Shown: positions 25,137-35,185 of the stretch, in pieces
Layout of the letters: each line of letters opens with the position of its first letter
How positions within the stretch are numbered: position 1 is the first letter of the stretch
Assembly: GCA_017536695.1 (NCBI GenBank)
Contig: JAFXGX010000070.1
Span: 1 to 53,313 of the forward strand
Source: Bacteroidaceae bacterium
GTDB lineage: Bacteria; Bacteroidota; Bacteroidia; Bacteroidales; Bacteroidaceae
Reading direction: 5' to 3'
Length of the DNA stretch: 53,313 nucleotides
Program-made: the position numbers and the translations under genes
Notes under the pieces: generated by a model
Told to the model about the DNA's origin: nothing
Databases searched by the model: none
What the model saw: only the letters and a program-made list of their open reading frames with translations

Positions 25137-26177
25137 ATGGTTTACCAGGTACTCATAGCAGCCCTTATTCCTGTAGTTATACTGTTGATATACATATACA
25201 GGGAAGACAAAAGATCGCCTGAGCCTGTATCGCAAATCATAAAGGCATTCTTTTACGGAATACTTTCCGTATTCATTTCGCTATGTATTTCACAGCCTCT
25301 TGAAGCTATCGGAGCCTACACTTCAGAGCATACCACAATAACCGAAGCTATTTCTCATTCATTCTTTGGTGCAGCAATACCCGAAGAAATAGCAAAGTTC
25401 ACCATGTTGTGGTTAGTAATGAAAAAGTGCAGCCACTTTGATGAGCGGCTTGACGGTATTGTATATGCAGTAAGCGTGTCTTTGGGCTTTGCGGCTCTGG
25501 AAAACATCTTGTATCTGTTTGACAATATCGACTCGTTCATCTCTGTAGGGATAACCCGCGGACTAATGTCCGTGCCCATGCACTTTTCATTCGGTGTACT
25601 TATGGGATACTTCTATTCTCTTGCAAAATTCGGAGACAACAGAAAGAGAGCATGGAACCTGGCGCTTGCATTATCGGCACCGGTTCTTGCGCATGGAATA
25701 TACGATGCCATCCTCATGGCCGCCGACACTATGGGCCAGGGCGAAGAAGCATTCAAAGGTTTTCTTGTCATCACAGCGATAGCATTCTGCGTATACTTGT
25801 GGAAAATGTGCCGCAGAAGAATCAAGGAGTTAAAAACAAAAGAGATAGAAGAACCTCTTATGGCAGCAGAAAGTATCATTGAGGCAGAGCCATACGCCCC
25901 GCAACCTGTTGACTGCAGTGACGTTTCACTGCCACAGGAACTATGCAACCTGCTCGAGGAGATGTCGGAGAACGTACACGAGGTATGGGCCCAAGGCCGC
26001 ATTGATGAGGGCTGGAGCTACGGCCCCAAGCGTGATGATGAGAAGAAAAAGCATCCATGTATTGTACCCTACGACAAGTTGTCGGAACAAGAGAAAGATT
26101 ATGACCGCAGGACAGCAGAAGGCACGCTCAAGTTCATCATGAAGAAAGGTTACAGGATAACAAAAAGCGAAGAATAA
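25137..26177 (+). CDS. PrsW-type intramembrane protease fused to a RyR domain
   Basis: A 346-aa membrane protein. The N-terminal ~225 residues have about eight hydrophobic segments with the PrsW (CPBP-like glutamic protease) motifs: PEEIAK (E83, E84, K87), LEN (E122), PMHFSFGVLMG (H149) and HGIYD (H186, D190). PrsW-type enzymes cleave membrane proteins such as anti-sigma factors. After a charged linker, residues 252-341 form a RyR domain (YAPQPVDCSDVSLP, ENVHEVWAQGRIDEGWSYGPKRDD, LSEQEKDYDRR), predicted cytoplasmic. A strong Shine-Dalgarno (AAGGAGG) precedes the ATG, unusual for this phylum. The fusion suggests proteolysis controlled through the RyR domain. It ends at a strong terminator. Confidence 0.85.
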   Translation: MVYQVLIAALIPVVILLIYIYREDKRSPEPVSQIIKAFFYGILSVFISLCISQPLEAIGAYTSEHTTITEAISHSFFGAAIPEEIAKFTMLWLVMKKCSHFDERLDGIVYAVSVSLGFAALENILYLFDNIDSFISVGITRGLMSVPMHFSFGVLMGYFYSLAKFGDNRKRAWNLALALSAPVLAHGIYDAILMAADTMGQGEEAFKGFLVITAIAFCVYLWKMCRRRIKELKTKEIEEPLMAAESIIEAEPYAPQPVDCSDVSLPQELCNLLEEMSENVHEVWAQGRIDEGWSYGPKRDDEKKKHPCIVPYDKLSEQEKDYDRRTAEGTLKFIMKKGYRITKSEE

Positions 26178-26226
26178 ATATATCTTCAGTCGTACTTCCC
26201 TTGCCGACTGACAATATAGCACTTAT

Positions 26227-26275
26227 AAAAAAACAGTTGCAGAATATGCCTGAACGCATTCTGCAACTGTTTTTG
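26227..26275 (+). terminator. Terminator of the RyR operon
   Basis: AACAGTTGCAGAAT and ATTCTGCAACTGTT form a 14-bp stem, 12-nt loop, flanked by A- and T-runs. Confidence 0.9.
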
Positions 26276-26438
26276 TTCATGACACGAAAATATTTTTTGA
26301 AATATTAATAGTTTGGCACGCTTTTTGCAAGCATTTTTATGTAAAAAGAGTGCAAAGAGGATGATTTTATACACTATCTTCGCACTCACCAAAGTGAAAA
26401 GACTATACAACGTATTCATTAATGAAAGAGAAAGAGTA

Positions 26439-28961
26439 ATGAGCAACGAACTATCGCAGAAAATAACTGAAATATTGTCACTCAGCAAAGAAGAGGCCAC
26501 ACGCCTGCGTTGCAGGAGCATAAACCCCGAGCATCTTCTTTTGGGCATCATACGCCGCGGCAACGGCAGTGCCCTCGACATCCTTGGCAGCATGAACATA
26601 AACATCCAGGAGCTTAAGGAGACCATCGAGAGCCGTATAGCCACAGCACCGGCCGAGCAGCTATACGATGAGAATGTAGAGATGAGCCTGAGCACGGCAA
26701 GGGTTCTTCGTTTCTGTACTCTTGAGGCACGTGCCTTCAAGGCTGTGGCAGATGCCGAGCATCTTATACTGGGTATTCTAAAGGAGAAGAACAACCTTGC
26801 TGCAGAAATCCTTGAGGCCAACGACGTGACATATCCAAGGATATTCGACATGATTAAGTCCACTACTACCGACAAGAACAGCAGCATCTCAAACGGTTTC
26901 GGCTTTACCGACAATGATGATGAGGATGAAGAGAGACTTCCGGGCAACAGCGGTAACACAAACCAGCATACAGCAGGAACGCAACAGGCCAGGTCGTCAA
27001 ATGACACTCCTGTACTCGACAACTTCGGAACCGACATGACAAAGGCCGCAAGCGAAGGCAAGCTCGACCCCGTTGTCGGTCGCGAAAAGGAGATTGAGCG
27101 CATATCACAGATTCTCAGCCGCAGAAAGAAGAACAATCCCATCCTTATTGGTGAGCCGGGTGTGGGCAAATCGGCCATCGTGGAAGGTCTTGCACAGCGC
27201 ATTGTAGACCGCAAGACATCACGCATGCTGTTCGACAAGCGTATCATTGCACTTGACATGACCGCAGTAGTTGCAGGTACAAAATACCGCGGACAGTTCG
27301 AGGAGCGTCTGCGCGCAATCATAAACGAGCTTGAGAACAACCCCAACATCATCATCTTCATAGATGAGATACACACCATAGTCGGCGCAGGTTCCACACC
27401 AGGCTCAATGGATGCCGCGAACATCCTTAAGCCGGCCCTTGCCCGAGGAGAGATACAGTGCATCGGCGCTACCACAATCGACGAGTACCGCAAGACGATA
27501 GAGAAGGACGGCGCACTTGAGCGACGTTTCCAGAAGGTTATCGTGGAGCCCACATCGTCCGAGGACACATACAATATCCTCAAGAACATTAAGGAGCGTT
27601 ACGAGAACCACCACAATGTCACATATACGGATGAGGCGCTGCTGGCATGCGTCAGATTGACCGACAGGTATATTACCGACCGCTGTTTCCCCGACAAAGC
27701 CATTGATGCCATGGATGAGGCAGGAGCGCGCATGCACATAAGCAATGTAAAGGTTCCCAAGGAGATTGAGGAGCAGGAGTTGCTCATTGACGCGACCGGC
27801 AAGGAGAAGAACGCCGCTGTCAAACGCCAGGATTTCGAGAGTGCAGCAAACCTCCGCGACCGCGAGAAGGCGCTCCAGGCCGAGCTGGCAAGAATGAAGG
27901 CTGAATGGGAGAAGAGCCTTACCGACAGCCGTCAGACCGTTGATGAGGAGGAGATAGCAAAGGTTGTCTCAATGATTTCGGGTGTTCCCATGCAGCGTAT
28001 GCAGCAGGATGAGTGGACACGCCTGAAGGGGATGAAGCAGGAGCTGACAAGCAAGGTCATCGCGCAGGACAATGCAATAGAGAAACTGACAAAGGCCATC
28101 CAGCGCAGCCGTGTCGGACTGCAGAACCCCAACAAGCCTATCGGCACATTCATGTTCCTTGGTCCTACCGGTGTGGGCAAGACATTGTTGGCAAAGGAGC
28201 TTGCGAAATTCATGTTCGGCAGTGCCGATGCGCTCATACGCATAGACATGAGCGAATACATGGAAAAATTCACTGTCTCGCGCCTTGTCGGTGCTCCTCC
28301 GGGATATGTAGGTTACGAAGAGGGCGGACAGCTTACCGAGCGTGTACGCCGCCGTCCCTACTCCATTGTACTCCTTGATGAGATTGAGAAGGCACACACA
28401 GATGTGTTCAATCTTTTGCTTCAGGTAATGGATGAAGGACGCCTTACCGACAGCTATGGACGCACAGTTGATTTCCGCAATACTGTACTTATAATGACAT
28501 CGAATGTCGGAACACGTGAACTCAAGGATTTCGGAACAGGAATAGGATTTGCCAAGGATGAACGTGCCGGGGACAAGGAGTACTCACGTTCTGTCATACA
28601 GAAGGCACTGAACAAGCGTTTCGCTCCGGAGTTCATCAACCGAGTGGATGAGATAATCAATTTCGACCAGCTTGGGCTTGATGCCATTGTCAGCATCGTA
28701 GACCTTGAACTTGCGCAGATTGTAAAGAGAGTGACCGAACTGGGCTACACAATAGAGCTTACTCCAGAGGCAAAGAATTTCCTTGCTAACAAGGGTTACG
28801 ACATACAATACGGAGCACGCCCGCTAAAACGGGCATTGCAGAACTATGTCGAGGATGAGATTTCGGAACTGCTGCTTGACGGTGCGCTTAAGAGTGGTGA
28901 CAGAATCCATGTCACACTACACGAATCGGAAGAGAGACTCAAGTTCGAAGTCATCAGATAA
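26439..28961 (+). CDS. clpC: Clp protease ATP-binding subunit (ClpC type)
   Basis: An 840-aa HSP100 unfoldase that feeds proteins to ClpP. The ATG at 26439 ([13 protein letters not shown]) begins the Clp N-domain with its [13 protein letters not shown] repeats; the longer frame upstream is rejected. First AAA+ module: Walker [14 protein letters not shown], Walker [12 protein letters not shown] middle domain with a UVR-like segment ([18 protein letters not shown]) marks it as ClpC rather than ClpA or ClpB. Second AAA+ module: [24 protein letters not shown]-type Walker B ([11 protein letters not shown]). A ClpP-docking loop near [11 protein letters not shown] is plausible. A TATCTTCG -7 lies at 26375-26382. 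It lies downstream of the RyR operon but is separated by a terminator. Confidence 0.93.
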   Translation: MSNELSQKITEILSLSKEEATRLRCRSINPEHLLLGIIRRGNGSALDILGSMNINIQELKETIESRIATAPAEQLYDENVEMSLSTARVLRFCTLEARAFKAVADAEHLILGILKEKNNLAAEILEANDVTYPRIFDMIKSTTTDKNSSISNGFGFTDNDDEDEERLPGNSGNTNQHTAGTQQARSSNDTPVLDNFGTDMTKAASEGKLDPVVGREKEIERISQILSRRKKNNPILIGEPGVGKSAIVEGLAQRIVDRKTSRMLFDKRIIALDMTAVVAGTKYRGQFEERLRAIINELENNPNIIIFIDEIHTIVGAGSTPGSMDAANILKPALARGEIQCIGATTIDEYRKTIEKDGALERRFQKVIVEPTSSEDTYNILKNIKERYENHHNVTYTDEALLACVRLTDRYITDRCFPDKAIDAMDEAGARMHISNVKVPKEIEEQELLIDATGKEKNAAVKRQDFESAANLRDREKALQAELARMKAEWEKSLTDSRQTVDEEEIAKVVSMISGVPMQRMQQDEWTRLKGMKQELTSKVIAQDNAIEKLTKAIQRSRVGLQNPNKPIGTFMFLGPTGVGKTLLAKELAKFMFGSADALIRIDMSEYMEKFTVSRLVGAPPGYVGYEEGGQLTERVRRRPYSIVLLDEIEKAHTDVFNLLLQVMDEGRLTDSYGRTVDFRNTVLIMTSNVGTRELKDFGTGIGFAKDERAGDKEYSRSVIQKALNKRFAPEFINRVDEIINFDQLGLDAIVSIVDLELAQIVKRVTELGYTIELTPEAKNFLANKGYDIQYGARPLKRALQNYVEDEISELLLDGALKSGDRIHVTLHESEERLKFEVIR

Positions 28962-28963
28962 CA

Positions 28964-28998
28964 AATTCATGCCGCCAGGAATCCTGGCGGCATGAATT
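28964..28998 (+). terminator. Hairpin after clpC
   Basis: AATTCATGCCGCCAGGA and its exact complement meet almost directly, giving a perfect stem of about 15 bp. A T-run is lacking. Confidence 0.7.
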
Positions 28999-29015
28999 CT
29001 CATATTCCCATCTAT

Positions 29016-29154
29016 CAGTTTTCCGTTTTCACCTTTCAGTTTTCACCTTTCAGTTTTCACCTTTCAGTTTTCACCTTTCAGTTTTCACCTTTCCGTTTTC
29101 ACCTTTCCGTTTTCACCTTTCCGTTTTCACCTTTCCGTTTTCAGTTTTCACCTT
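29016..29154. repeat. 14-bp tandem repeat array
   Basis: About nine units of CAGTTTTCACCTTT, the first and later ones as the CCGTTTTCACCTTT variant. The array runs past the stop codon (29141-29143) of the radical SAM gene, so its last unit encodes the C-terminal Glu-Gly-Glu-Asn. A shorter version lies at 2480-2510, also at a gene's 3' end. Confidence 0.9.
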
Positions 29155-30076
29155 CAAAAAGCCTTCCTTGATATGTAGAGCGCTCGCGCATGCGACGCTT
29201 TATCTTGTCTACAAGTTCATGGTTCTTGAGCCCCCAGTCAGGCGCAATCAGCAGTTCCTTCGGCGACTGCGATGCAAAGCGCTCAAGCACAAGGTCAGGA
29301 CGCAGACGTTCGATGTAGTCAATGACAGTCTCAATATAATCATCGACCCCGAAGAGAGAGAAATCATCGGGAGATTCGGCGTACTCAGCGGCCATGCGTG
29401 TACCGCGTATCAGTTGCAGCTGATGAAGTTTAAGTGTAGTCAGCGGTAGCTGTGAAAGCACTACTGCCTGACGCATCAGTTCCTTCTTGTCCTCGCCGGG
29501 CAACCCGAGTATTATATGTGCCCCGACGGGAATCCCACGGGCTGCGGTGCGCTCCACCGCGTCTACGGCACAGGCATAGTCATGCCCTCTGTTTATGCGT
29601 AGCAACGTGGCATCGTTCACACTCTCAATACCATACTCCACAAGCACGAAAGTGCGCTTGGCAAGCTGTTGCAGATAGTCCAGAAGTTCCTCGGGCATAC
29701 AGTCGGGACGTGTACCAATCACAATACCCACGCAGCCGTCGACGGCTAAAGCATCCTCGTAACGCTGTTTCAGGACAGCAAGTGAGGCATATGTATTGGT
29801 GTATGCCTGAAAATAGGCAAGGTAACGCATCTCAGGGTATTTGTGTGCAAAGAAAGAGATACCCTCAAGCATCTGTTCCCTTACCGGCAGATGCCTGTGG
29901 CAATACGCAGGATTGAATGTCTGATTATTGCAGTAGGTACAGCCGCCCCGCCCTACCTTGCCGTCACGGTTAGGACAGGTAAAGCCACCGTCAAGAGTTA
30001 TTTTCTGCACCTTGCAACCGAATATGCCACGCAGATACGCGCCGAACTCATTGTAATAAAAAACATCTTCGCCCAT
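29141..30076 (-). CDS. Radical SAM protein, YhcC/TIGR01212 family
   Basis: A 311-aa iron-sulfur enzyme. The unusual radical SAM cluster motif of this family is [16 protein letters not shown], where the first two cysteines are 12 residues apart. Other landmarks are [46 protein letters not shown] and [13 protein letters not shown]. The reaction catalysed by YhcC-type proteins is not established, to my knowledge. The C-terminal codons lie in the tandem repeat array at 29016-29154, so the terminal residues may vary between strains. The ATG at 30074-30076 gives a normal family length. Confidence 0.88.
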   Translation of the reverse strand: MGEDVFYYNEFGAYLRGIFGCKVQKITLDGGFTCPNRDGKVGRGGCTYCNNQTFNPAYCHRHLPVREQMLEGISFFAHKYPEMRYLAYFQAYTNTYASLAVLKQRYEDALAVDGCVGIVIGTRPDCMPEELLDYLQQLAKRTFVLVEYGIESVNDATLLRINRGHDYACAVDAVERTAARGIPVGAHIILGLPGEDKKELMRQAVVLSQLPLTTLKLHQLQLIRGTRMAAEYAESPDDFSLFGVDDYIETVIDYIERLRPDLVLERFASQSPKELLIAPDWGLKNHELVDKIKRRMRERSTYQGRLFEGEN

Positions 30077-30154
30077 AAGGGCGAAGATAATACAATTTGG
30101 TTTAATATACTTTCATGGAACAGTTTTATATTCCAGAAATCATGCAAACAGCAC

Positions 30155-31009
30155 CTACGCGTTCCTATTCTTGCGGAATTCGCTTGGCGTCATGCCTGCA
30201 AGACGCTTGAAATAACGGCTGAAGTATGACTGGCTGGGGAAGCAGTACTCATCGGCCAGCTCCTGAATAGTTTTGCTTGTGTATGATAACTCGTACTTCA
30301 GTCGCGACGCTACGGCAGAATCGATGATTTCCTTCGCCGAGTGGGTAGAAACCTCATTGCAAACCTCGTTGAGATAACCGCAACTGACACCCAGTTCATT
30401 GGCGTAGAAAAGCACCTCACGCGAAACAGAGTAAGACTCAACAAGTTTCTCTATGAACTTCTTGAACAGTTCCCTCTTGCGCATCATCACACCTGGCATA
30501 GGGGCTGACTTCTCCGAAATCTGCTTCATGTATCCACGCATGACAACAAACAGCGCATGAATCATTCTCTGCGCATAAATTTCGAAATCTTCATACGGAA
30601 GCAACTCTTTTGCCTTTTCGAGCATTCCGAATGTCTGTTCTATGAAATCGATATGAGGTCCCACATAATTGACCACAGGCATTATCTTGATATCTTTCAG
30701 ATAATTGATATCAATATTCATTGTCATCGGTGCATATACTTTCTGCGGAATGACAAGGGCCTTGCACCTGAAGTTACCCGGCTCGTTCTTCTTCGTTACT
30801 ATATCAAGCGGAAGCAGTGTCACAAAAGAGTTCGAGCGAAGCTTATATGTGACATAGTTTATCTCCACTTCAATCTCTCCCTCAGTGCAAAGTATAAATA
30901 TCAGATGATTGCAACGCAAGGGATGCATAAATACATCCGTTCTATTGAAATCGCCCAACAATACCTTATCGTATTGGATATCTGTAAGCAAATTGTCTGC
31001 AATGTCCAT
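30155..31009 (-). CDS. AraC-family transcriptional regulator
   Basis: A 284-aa regulator starting at MDIADNLLTD (ATG 31007-31009). Residues about 1-170 form a cupin-like ligand domain (NHLIFILCTEGEIEVEINY). Residues about 185-284 hold the two helix-turn-helix motifs of AraC proteins: VLFYANELGVSCGYLNEVCNEVSTHS and IQELADEYCFPSQSYFSRYFKRLAGMTPSEFR. The second is nearly consensus. It does not obviously control a neighbouring pathway. A promoter at 31027-31059 overlaps the codons of the longer frame and supports the shorter start. Confidence 0.9.
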   Translation of the reverse strand: MDIADNLLTDIQYDKVLLGDFNRTDVFMHPLRCNHLIFILCTEGEIEVEINYVTYKLRSNSFVTLLPLDIVTKKNEPGNFRCKALVIPQKVYAPMTMNIDINYLKDIKIMPVVNYVGPHIDFIEQTFGMLEKAKELLPYEDFEIYAQRMIHALFVVMRGYMKQISEKSAPMPGVMMRKRELFKKFIEKLVESYSVSREVLFYANELGVSCGYLNEVCNEVSTHSAKEIIDSAVASRLKYELSYTSKTIQELADEYCFPSQSYFSRYFKRLAGMTPSEFRKNRNA

Positions 31010-31026
31010 ATAATTCAATTTTGGAA

Positions 31027-31059
31027 CAAATATAGCCCAAAAATGCGTTAGCAACCAAA
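31027..31059 (-). promoter_or_regulatory. Promoter for the AraC-type regulator
   Basis: Minus-strand TTTG (complement of 31056-31059), 21 nt, TATATTTG (complement of 31027-31034). Confidence 0.55.
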
Positions 31060-31153
31060 TTTTACCACAAAAAAGGACAATATACAAGAAGTTATGTAAT
31101 AACAGAAGAGCCGTTTTTACCCATTTTAACGGCTGTTCACTCTTTTAAACAAA

Positions 31154-31191
31154 AAAGTGGTGACCCATTTCACTCTTGGGTCACCCACTTT
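31154..31191 (-). terminator. Terminator of the DUF4301 gene
   Basis: AAAGTGG+TGACCC pairs with GGGTCA+CCCACTTT across an 11-nt loop, followed on the minus strand by a T-rich stretch. Confidence 0.8.
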
Positions 31192-31257
31192 GTAGGGAGG
31201 TTGGATAAAAAGAGCCTTTTTAGTCAGCCTCTATGTTTATCCATGATCAGGAGATTC

Positions 31258-32772
31258 TTACTGATGAACCTCTCGCAAAAGGTCGTTTACGGTCTTTACA
31301 GGATTGAAGGTTACAAGAGGCACCTCAACGAAGATTGTGTTCCAGTCGCTCATTGCACCATTCCACAGACCCGGAAGTTCCATAGCCTTAAGCTCGCGAC
31401 CATTCTTTGACTTGTGTGAGATGAAACCGGTGTTCTTGTCAACAAATGCAGGGAGATTGAATTTCTCGCCCTTATAGCCCTTGACCGCACATACAAGGTC
31501 AACAGGATTGAAGTGTGTACCGTTCTCGAACATAGATTTGGCCTCGGGGTTGTTCATGTCAATCTGTGAGCTTTCAAGAATCTGAAGCGATATTGTACCA
31601 TCCTGATTATATGCAAGGAACGGACCGCCACCGGGCTCGCCTACATTCTTTACCATACCGCACACGCGCATAGGACGGTTAAACTTCTTGCGCAGATAGA
31701 GGACAAGGTCACAATCCTCCATCTCCTTGATATCCTCGTTGCGGCACTGCAGATTGTTCTGCAGGAAACGAATCATCTCCTCGACCTGCTCATGAGTATA
31801 CTTGCCGCTGTCGATAAGCTGCAGATACTCGAACACTCTCTTCTGTGTGCTGACAAGAATACCGGCAAGCAACTTCTTGTATGTTACTGTAGCATCCTTC
31901 AGACGGTCGGGAACGACATTGTCGATATTCTTGATGAAAATAACATCGGCATCAATGTCGTTCAGATTCTCAATGAGGGCGCCATGACCACCAGGACGGA
32001 ATACAAGCGCGCCGTTCTCGCGGAAAGGTGCATTCTCTGCATCTACCGCAATAGTATCGGTACACTGCTTCTGCTCAGAGAAAGTAATATCATATTTTAC
32101 ACCGAACATTGCCTCGTAGTGTGCCTTACGCTCGGCAACCAGTTCCTCAAAGAGGGCCTTGTGGTTAGGAGATACAGTGAAGTGCAGCTTCACAACGCCG
32201 TCTGTGGCAGCGTAGAGCGCACCCTCTACAAAATGCTCCTCAGCCGATGTGCGTGGACAACACTCATAGTTGTGGAACTTGAGCAATCCCTTTGGCAATG
32301 AGCCGTAGTTCATGCCTGTGAAGTCGAGCAGATTGAAGACAACATCCTTGTACTGTCCTTTTTCGATAAGCTCCTTTACCGAGAGTGACTTGTTCTTGCG
32401 GCATGCCTCGTCAAGGTCGGCATAGAAAGCAAACTTCTCTATGTTCGCAAAGAAATTTTTCTCGAAATCAGTTGTAGGAGCATCATATTCCGCGCTCAGG
32501 AATGCGAACAAATCCTTGAACATGCGGCTTGCGGCGCCTGATGCAGGAACGAATTTGAGGATAGCATTGCCCGCGGCACAATATGCATCCCAAACCTTGA
32601 GATACTCCTCTATCTCCTGTTCTGTAGGAGCAAGGACACCTTTCCCAATAGTAGCAGCTGCTTCAATCTTGAGGAAAGGGAAACCTGTCTTGAATGTTTT
32701 CAACTGTTCGGCTACCTGTTCAGCCGAGATACCTTTTTTGCTCAATAGAGCCTGGTCTGCTTTACTTATCAT
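31258..32772 (-). CDS. DUF4301 family protein (nucleotidyltransferase-like)
   Basis: A 504-aa cytoplasmic protein of a family common in Bacteroidetes (DUF4301). The segment FVPASGAASRMFKDL resembles the glycine/arginine-rich substrate loop of sugar-1-phosphate nucleotidyltransferases, and FRPGGHGALIENLNDIDADVIFIKNIDNVV resembles the corresponding region of UDP-sugar pyrophosphorylases (PGGHG). A nucleotide-sugar activity is therefore plausible but unproven. The C-terminal part (GEPGGGPFLAYNQDG, LWNGAMSDWNTIFVEVP) is family-specific. It is divergent from the rel gene and closed by the terminator at 31154-31191. Confidence 0.8.
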   Translation of the reverse strand: MISKADQALLSKKGISAEQVAEQLKTFKTGFPFLKIEAAATIGKGVLAPTEQEIEEYLKVWDAYCAAGNAILKFVPASGAASRMFKDLFAFLSAEYDAPTTDFEKNFFANIEKFAFYADLDEACRKNKSLSVKELIEKGQYKDVVFNLLDFTGMNYGSLPKGLLKFHNYECCPRTSAEEHFVEGALYAATDGVVKLHFTVSPNHKALFEELVAERKAHYEAMFGVKYDITFSEQKQCTDTIAVDAENAPFRENGALVFRPGGHGALIENLNDIDADVIFIKNIDNVVPDRLKDATVTYKKLLAGILVSTQKRVFEYLQLIDSGKYTHEQVEEMIRFLQNNLQCRNEDIKEMEDCDLVLYLRKKFNRPMRVCGMVKNVGEPGGGPFLAYNQDGTISLQILESSQIDMNNPEAKSMFENGTHFNPVDLVCAVKGYKGEKFNLPAFVDKNTGFISHKSKNGRELKAMELPGLWNGAMSDWNTIFVEVPLVTFNPVKTVNDLLREVHQ

Positions 32773-32901
32773 AATACCGTTAGTTAAAGTTTTCTAAATT
32801 AATCAGGCGAATATAGAAATAAAATCTATAAATGGCAAAAAAAAGCCATTATTTAATGAGAAAAAGCTATCTTCGCACTGTAGAACAACAAGAAAAGTAT
32901 T

Positions 32902-35112
32902 ATGCAGGGTGTTTTAGAATTTACAGCGAAGGAAAAGAGAGAGATTAAGGAACTTACCGTATTGCTCAGGAAAAGCATTGAAGGCAGAGTGCCTGCCGGC
33001 GACTTCAGATTTCTCAAGAAGAGGATTTCCGATGCGGCATCACAAGGCAGTATAACACGCGACGCATTCGGATTCAACCCAATAATCATAGACTTGCAGA
33101 CTGCATTCATCGTAGGACAGGAAATCGGATTCCAGCGCGAAATAATAATGAGCATATTGCTCAACCGTGCCGTGCAGGCCGGAACAGCCAATATCGATGA
33201 GATAAAAGATACACTGGGCGGAAATGCCGCGAACATTCTCGAGAATCTGGCCCAGATAAATGCGCTCTATGCCAAGAGTCCGACCATTGAAACCGAGAAT
33301 TTCAGGAATCTGTTGCTCTCGTTCACTAATGACATGCGCGTAATCCTCATCATGATTGCAAGCCGTCTGGTAATGCTGCGCCGCCTGTTCGATTCAACGG
33401 ATGACGCAGCACGCAGGCTGGTGGCCAACGAGGCATCGAAGCTATACATACCGCTTGCCCACAAGCTCGGTTTCTACAAACTGAAATCGGAGATGGAGGA
33501 CCTTGCATTGCGTTACACCGAAACCGAGATTTACGCAGAACTGAGCCGTAAGCTCGAGGAGACCGCCGCATCGCGCGAGGACTACATCGCATCATTCATC
33601 AAGCCGATAGAGAAACAGCTCAAGACACTCCCCCACCTCAAATACCGGATTAAGGGACGCACGAAGTCAATAAACTCCATCTGGCAGAAGATGAAGAAGC
33701 AGCAAAGACCTTTCGAACAGATATACGACCTCTTTGCCATACGCATCATCATTGACAGTGAACCGCAGAACGAAAAGAGCGAATGCTGGCATGTATATTC
33801 TATGATTGCCGACATGTACACCCCGAACCCACACCGTCTGCGCGACTGGCTGTCGGTGCCCAAGAGCAACGGCTATGAGTCGCTGCACACCACCGTAATG
33901 GGCCCCGAAGGACGCTGGGTAGAGGTGCAGATACGTACTGAGCGCATGGATGCAGTAGCAGAGCATGGTCTTGCCGCGCACTGGCGTTATAAGGGCATAA
34001 AGAGCGAAAAGGGGCTCGACAACCTCCTGGCATCAATCCGTGACACTCTCCAGAACCTGAGCGAGGAGGAGGCCAGCGAGAACAAGTTCAAGATGGAGTT
34101 GTACAAGGATGAAATCTTCATCTTTACTCCCAAGGGTGACCTGTTCCGTCTATCAAAAGGTGCGACAATCCTTGACTTCGCATTCTCAATACACACTGGC
34201 CTGGGATGCAAGTGCACCGGAGCGCTTGTCAACGGGCGCAACGTGCCGATACGTCATGTTCTCAACAACGGTGACCAGGTTGAAATCATAACATCGAACT
34301 CACAGTCACCCAAGCAGGCGTGGCTCAGCATTGCCAAGACCGGACGCGCACGCAGCAAGATACGTCAGGCGCTCAAGGAAATCAGTGCCAAGCAGGCCGA
34401 TATGGGACGCGAGGCTGTCATTCGCAAACTCAAGAACCATAAAATCGAGTTCGAGGAGGCCGTCATGGACCACTTGATACGCAAGATGGGATTCAAGCGT
34501 CTGAGCGACTTTTTCCAGAATGTAGCAGAAGGCAACATTGACATTGCCGATATCCTCAAGCGCTACCAGGCATTGGTTAACCCCGAGAGTGAACAGGGCG
34601 AACACTCACGCAGTGCCGGAGAATTCACATACATCAACGATAAGGAGGCAAAAGGCTCAAACGACGTGCTTGTCATAGAGCGTAACCTCAAAGGGGTAGA
34701 CTACAAGCTTGCCAAATGCTGTGCACCGATTTTCGGCGATGAGATATTCGGGTTCGTGACAATCAACGGCGGCATATCAATCCACCGCAAGGACTGCACC
34801 AATGCCCGACAGTTGCAGGAGCGTTACCCCTACCGTGTCATCGAAGCACGCTGGAGTGATGTGGACAGCCATGGAGCGCAGTTTCCCGTTACGCTGCGCA
34901 TCGTAGGCCACGATGACATAGGCATAGTAAACAACATAACATCGGTAATATCCCAGGAGAAGGATGTCATGATGCGTGGAATAAACATAGAGTCTCACGA
35001 CACGCTCTTCTCGGGCACATTGTCACTCATGATAAACGACAAGCTCAAGCTCAACAAACTGATTGCAAAGATTGAGAACATAAAAGGCGTGAAACAAGTG
35101 AAGAGAGGTTAA
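32902..35112 (+). CDS. rel: RelA/SpoT-family (p)ppGpp synthetase with degenerate hydrolase domain
   Basis: A 736-aa stringent-response enzyme. The N-terminal HD region is recognisable but lacks its catalytic residues: the HD..ED segment reads SILLNRAVQAG (85-94), and the usual ADRLHN motif reads ASRLVM (153-158). Hydrolysis of ppGpp is therefore unlikely. The synthetase domain is intact: RIKGRTKSINSIWQKM (249-264), DLFAIRIIID (276-285), HRLRDWLSVPKSNGYESLHTT (311-331) and EVQIRT (341-346). The HRLRD segment is basic, like the RxKD loop of bifunctional enzymes rather than the acidic ExDD of E. coli RelA. TGS (about 398-460) and C-terminal ACT domains follow, so ribosome-dependent control is likely. 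A second Rel with hydrolase activity is expected elsewhere. Confidence 0.93.
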   Translation: MQGVLEFTAKEKREIKELTVLLRKSIEGRVPAGDFRFLKKRISDAASQGSITRDAFGFNPIIIDLQTAFIVGQEIGFQREIIMSILLNRAVQAGTANIDEIKDTLGGNAANILENLAQINALYAKSPTIETENFRNLLLSFTNDMRVILIMIASRLVMLRRLFDSTDDAARRLVANEASKLYIPLAHKLGFYKLKSEMEDLALRYTETEIYAELSRKLEETAASREDYIASFIKPIEKQLKTLPHLKYRIKGRTKSINSIWQKMKKQQRPFEQIYDLFAIRIIIDSEPQNEKSECWHVYSMIADMYTPNPHRLRDWLSVPKSNGYESLHTTVMGPEGRWVEVQIRTERMDAVAEHGLAAHWRYKGIKSEKGLDNLLASIRDTLQNLSEEEASENKFKMELYKDEIFIFTPKGDLFRLSKGATILDFAFSIHTGLGCKCTGALVNGRNVPIRHVLNNGDQVEIITSNSQSPKQAWLSIAKTGRARSKIRQALKEISAKQADMGREAVIRKLKNHKIEFEEAVMDHLIRKMGFKRLSDFFQNVAEGNIDIADILKRYQALVNPESEQGEHSRSAGEFTYINDKEAKGSNDVLVIERNLKGVDYKLAKCCAPIFGDEIFGFVTINGGISIHRKDCTNARQLQERYPYRVIEARWSDVDSHGAQFPVTLRIVGHDDIGIVNNITSVISQEKDVMMRGINIESHDTLFSGTLSLMINDKLKLNKLIAKIENIKGVKQVKRG

Positions 35113-35185
35113 AAAGATGTAAAACTGCTATGTTTAAATCATAAAGCCTTAACTTTGCAGAAAATTATTGATAAAACTGACACAG

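Noticed and set aside
26186-27589. 467-aa minus-strand open frame
   Set aside because: Lies wholly opposite the well-supported clpC gene and has no domain; low-complexity Ser/Arg composition is typical of antisense frames.
29016-29154. Possible CRISPR array
   Set aside because: The 14-bp units are contiguous, with no unique spacers and no cas genes nearby.
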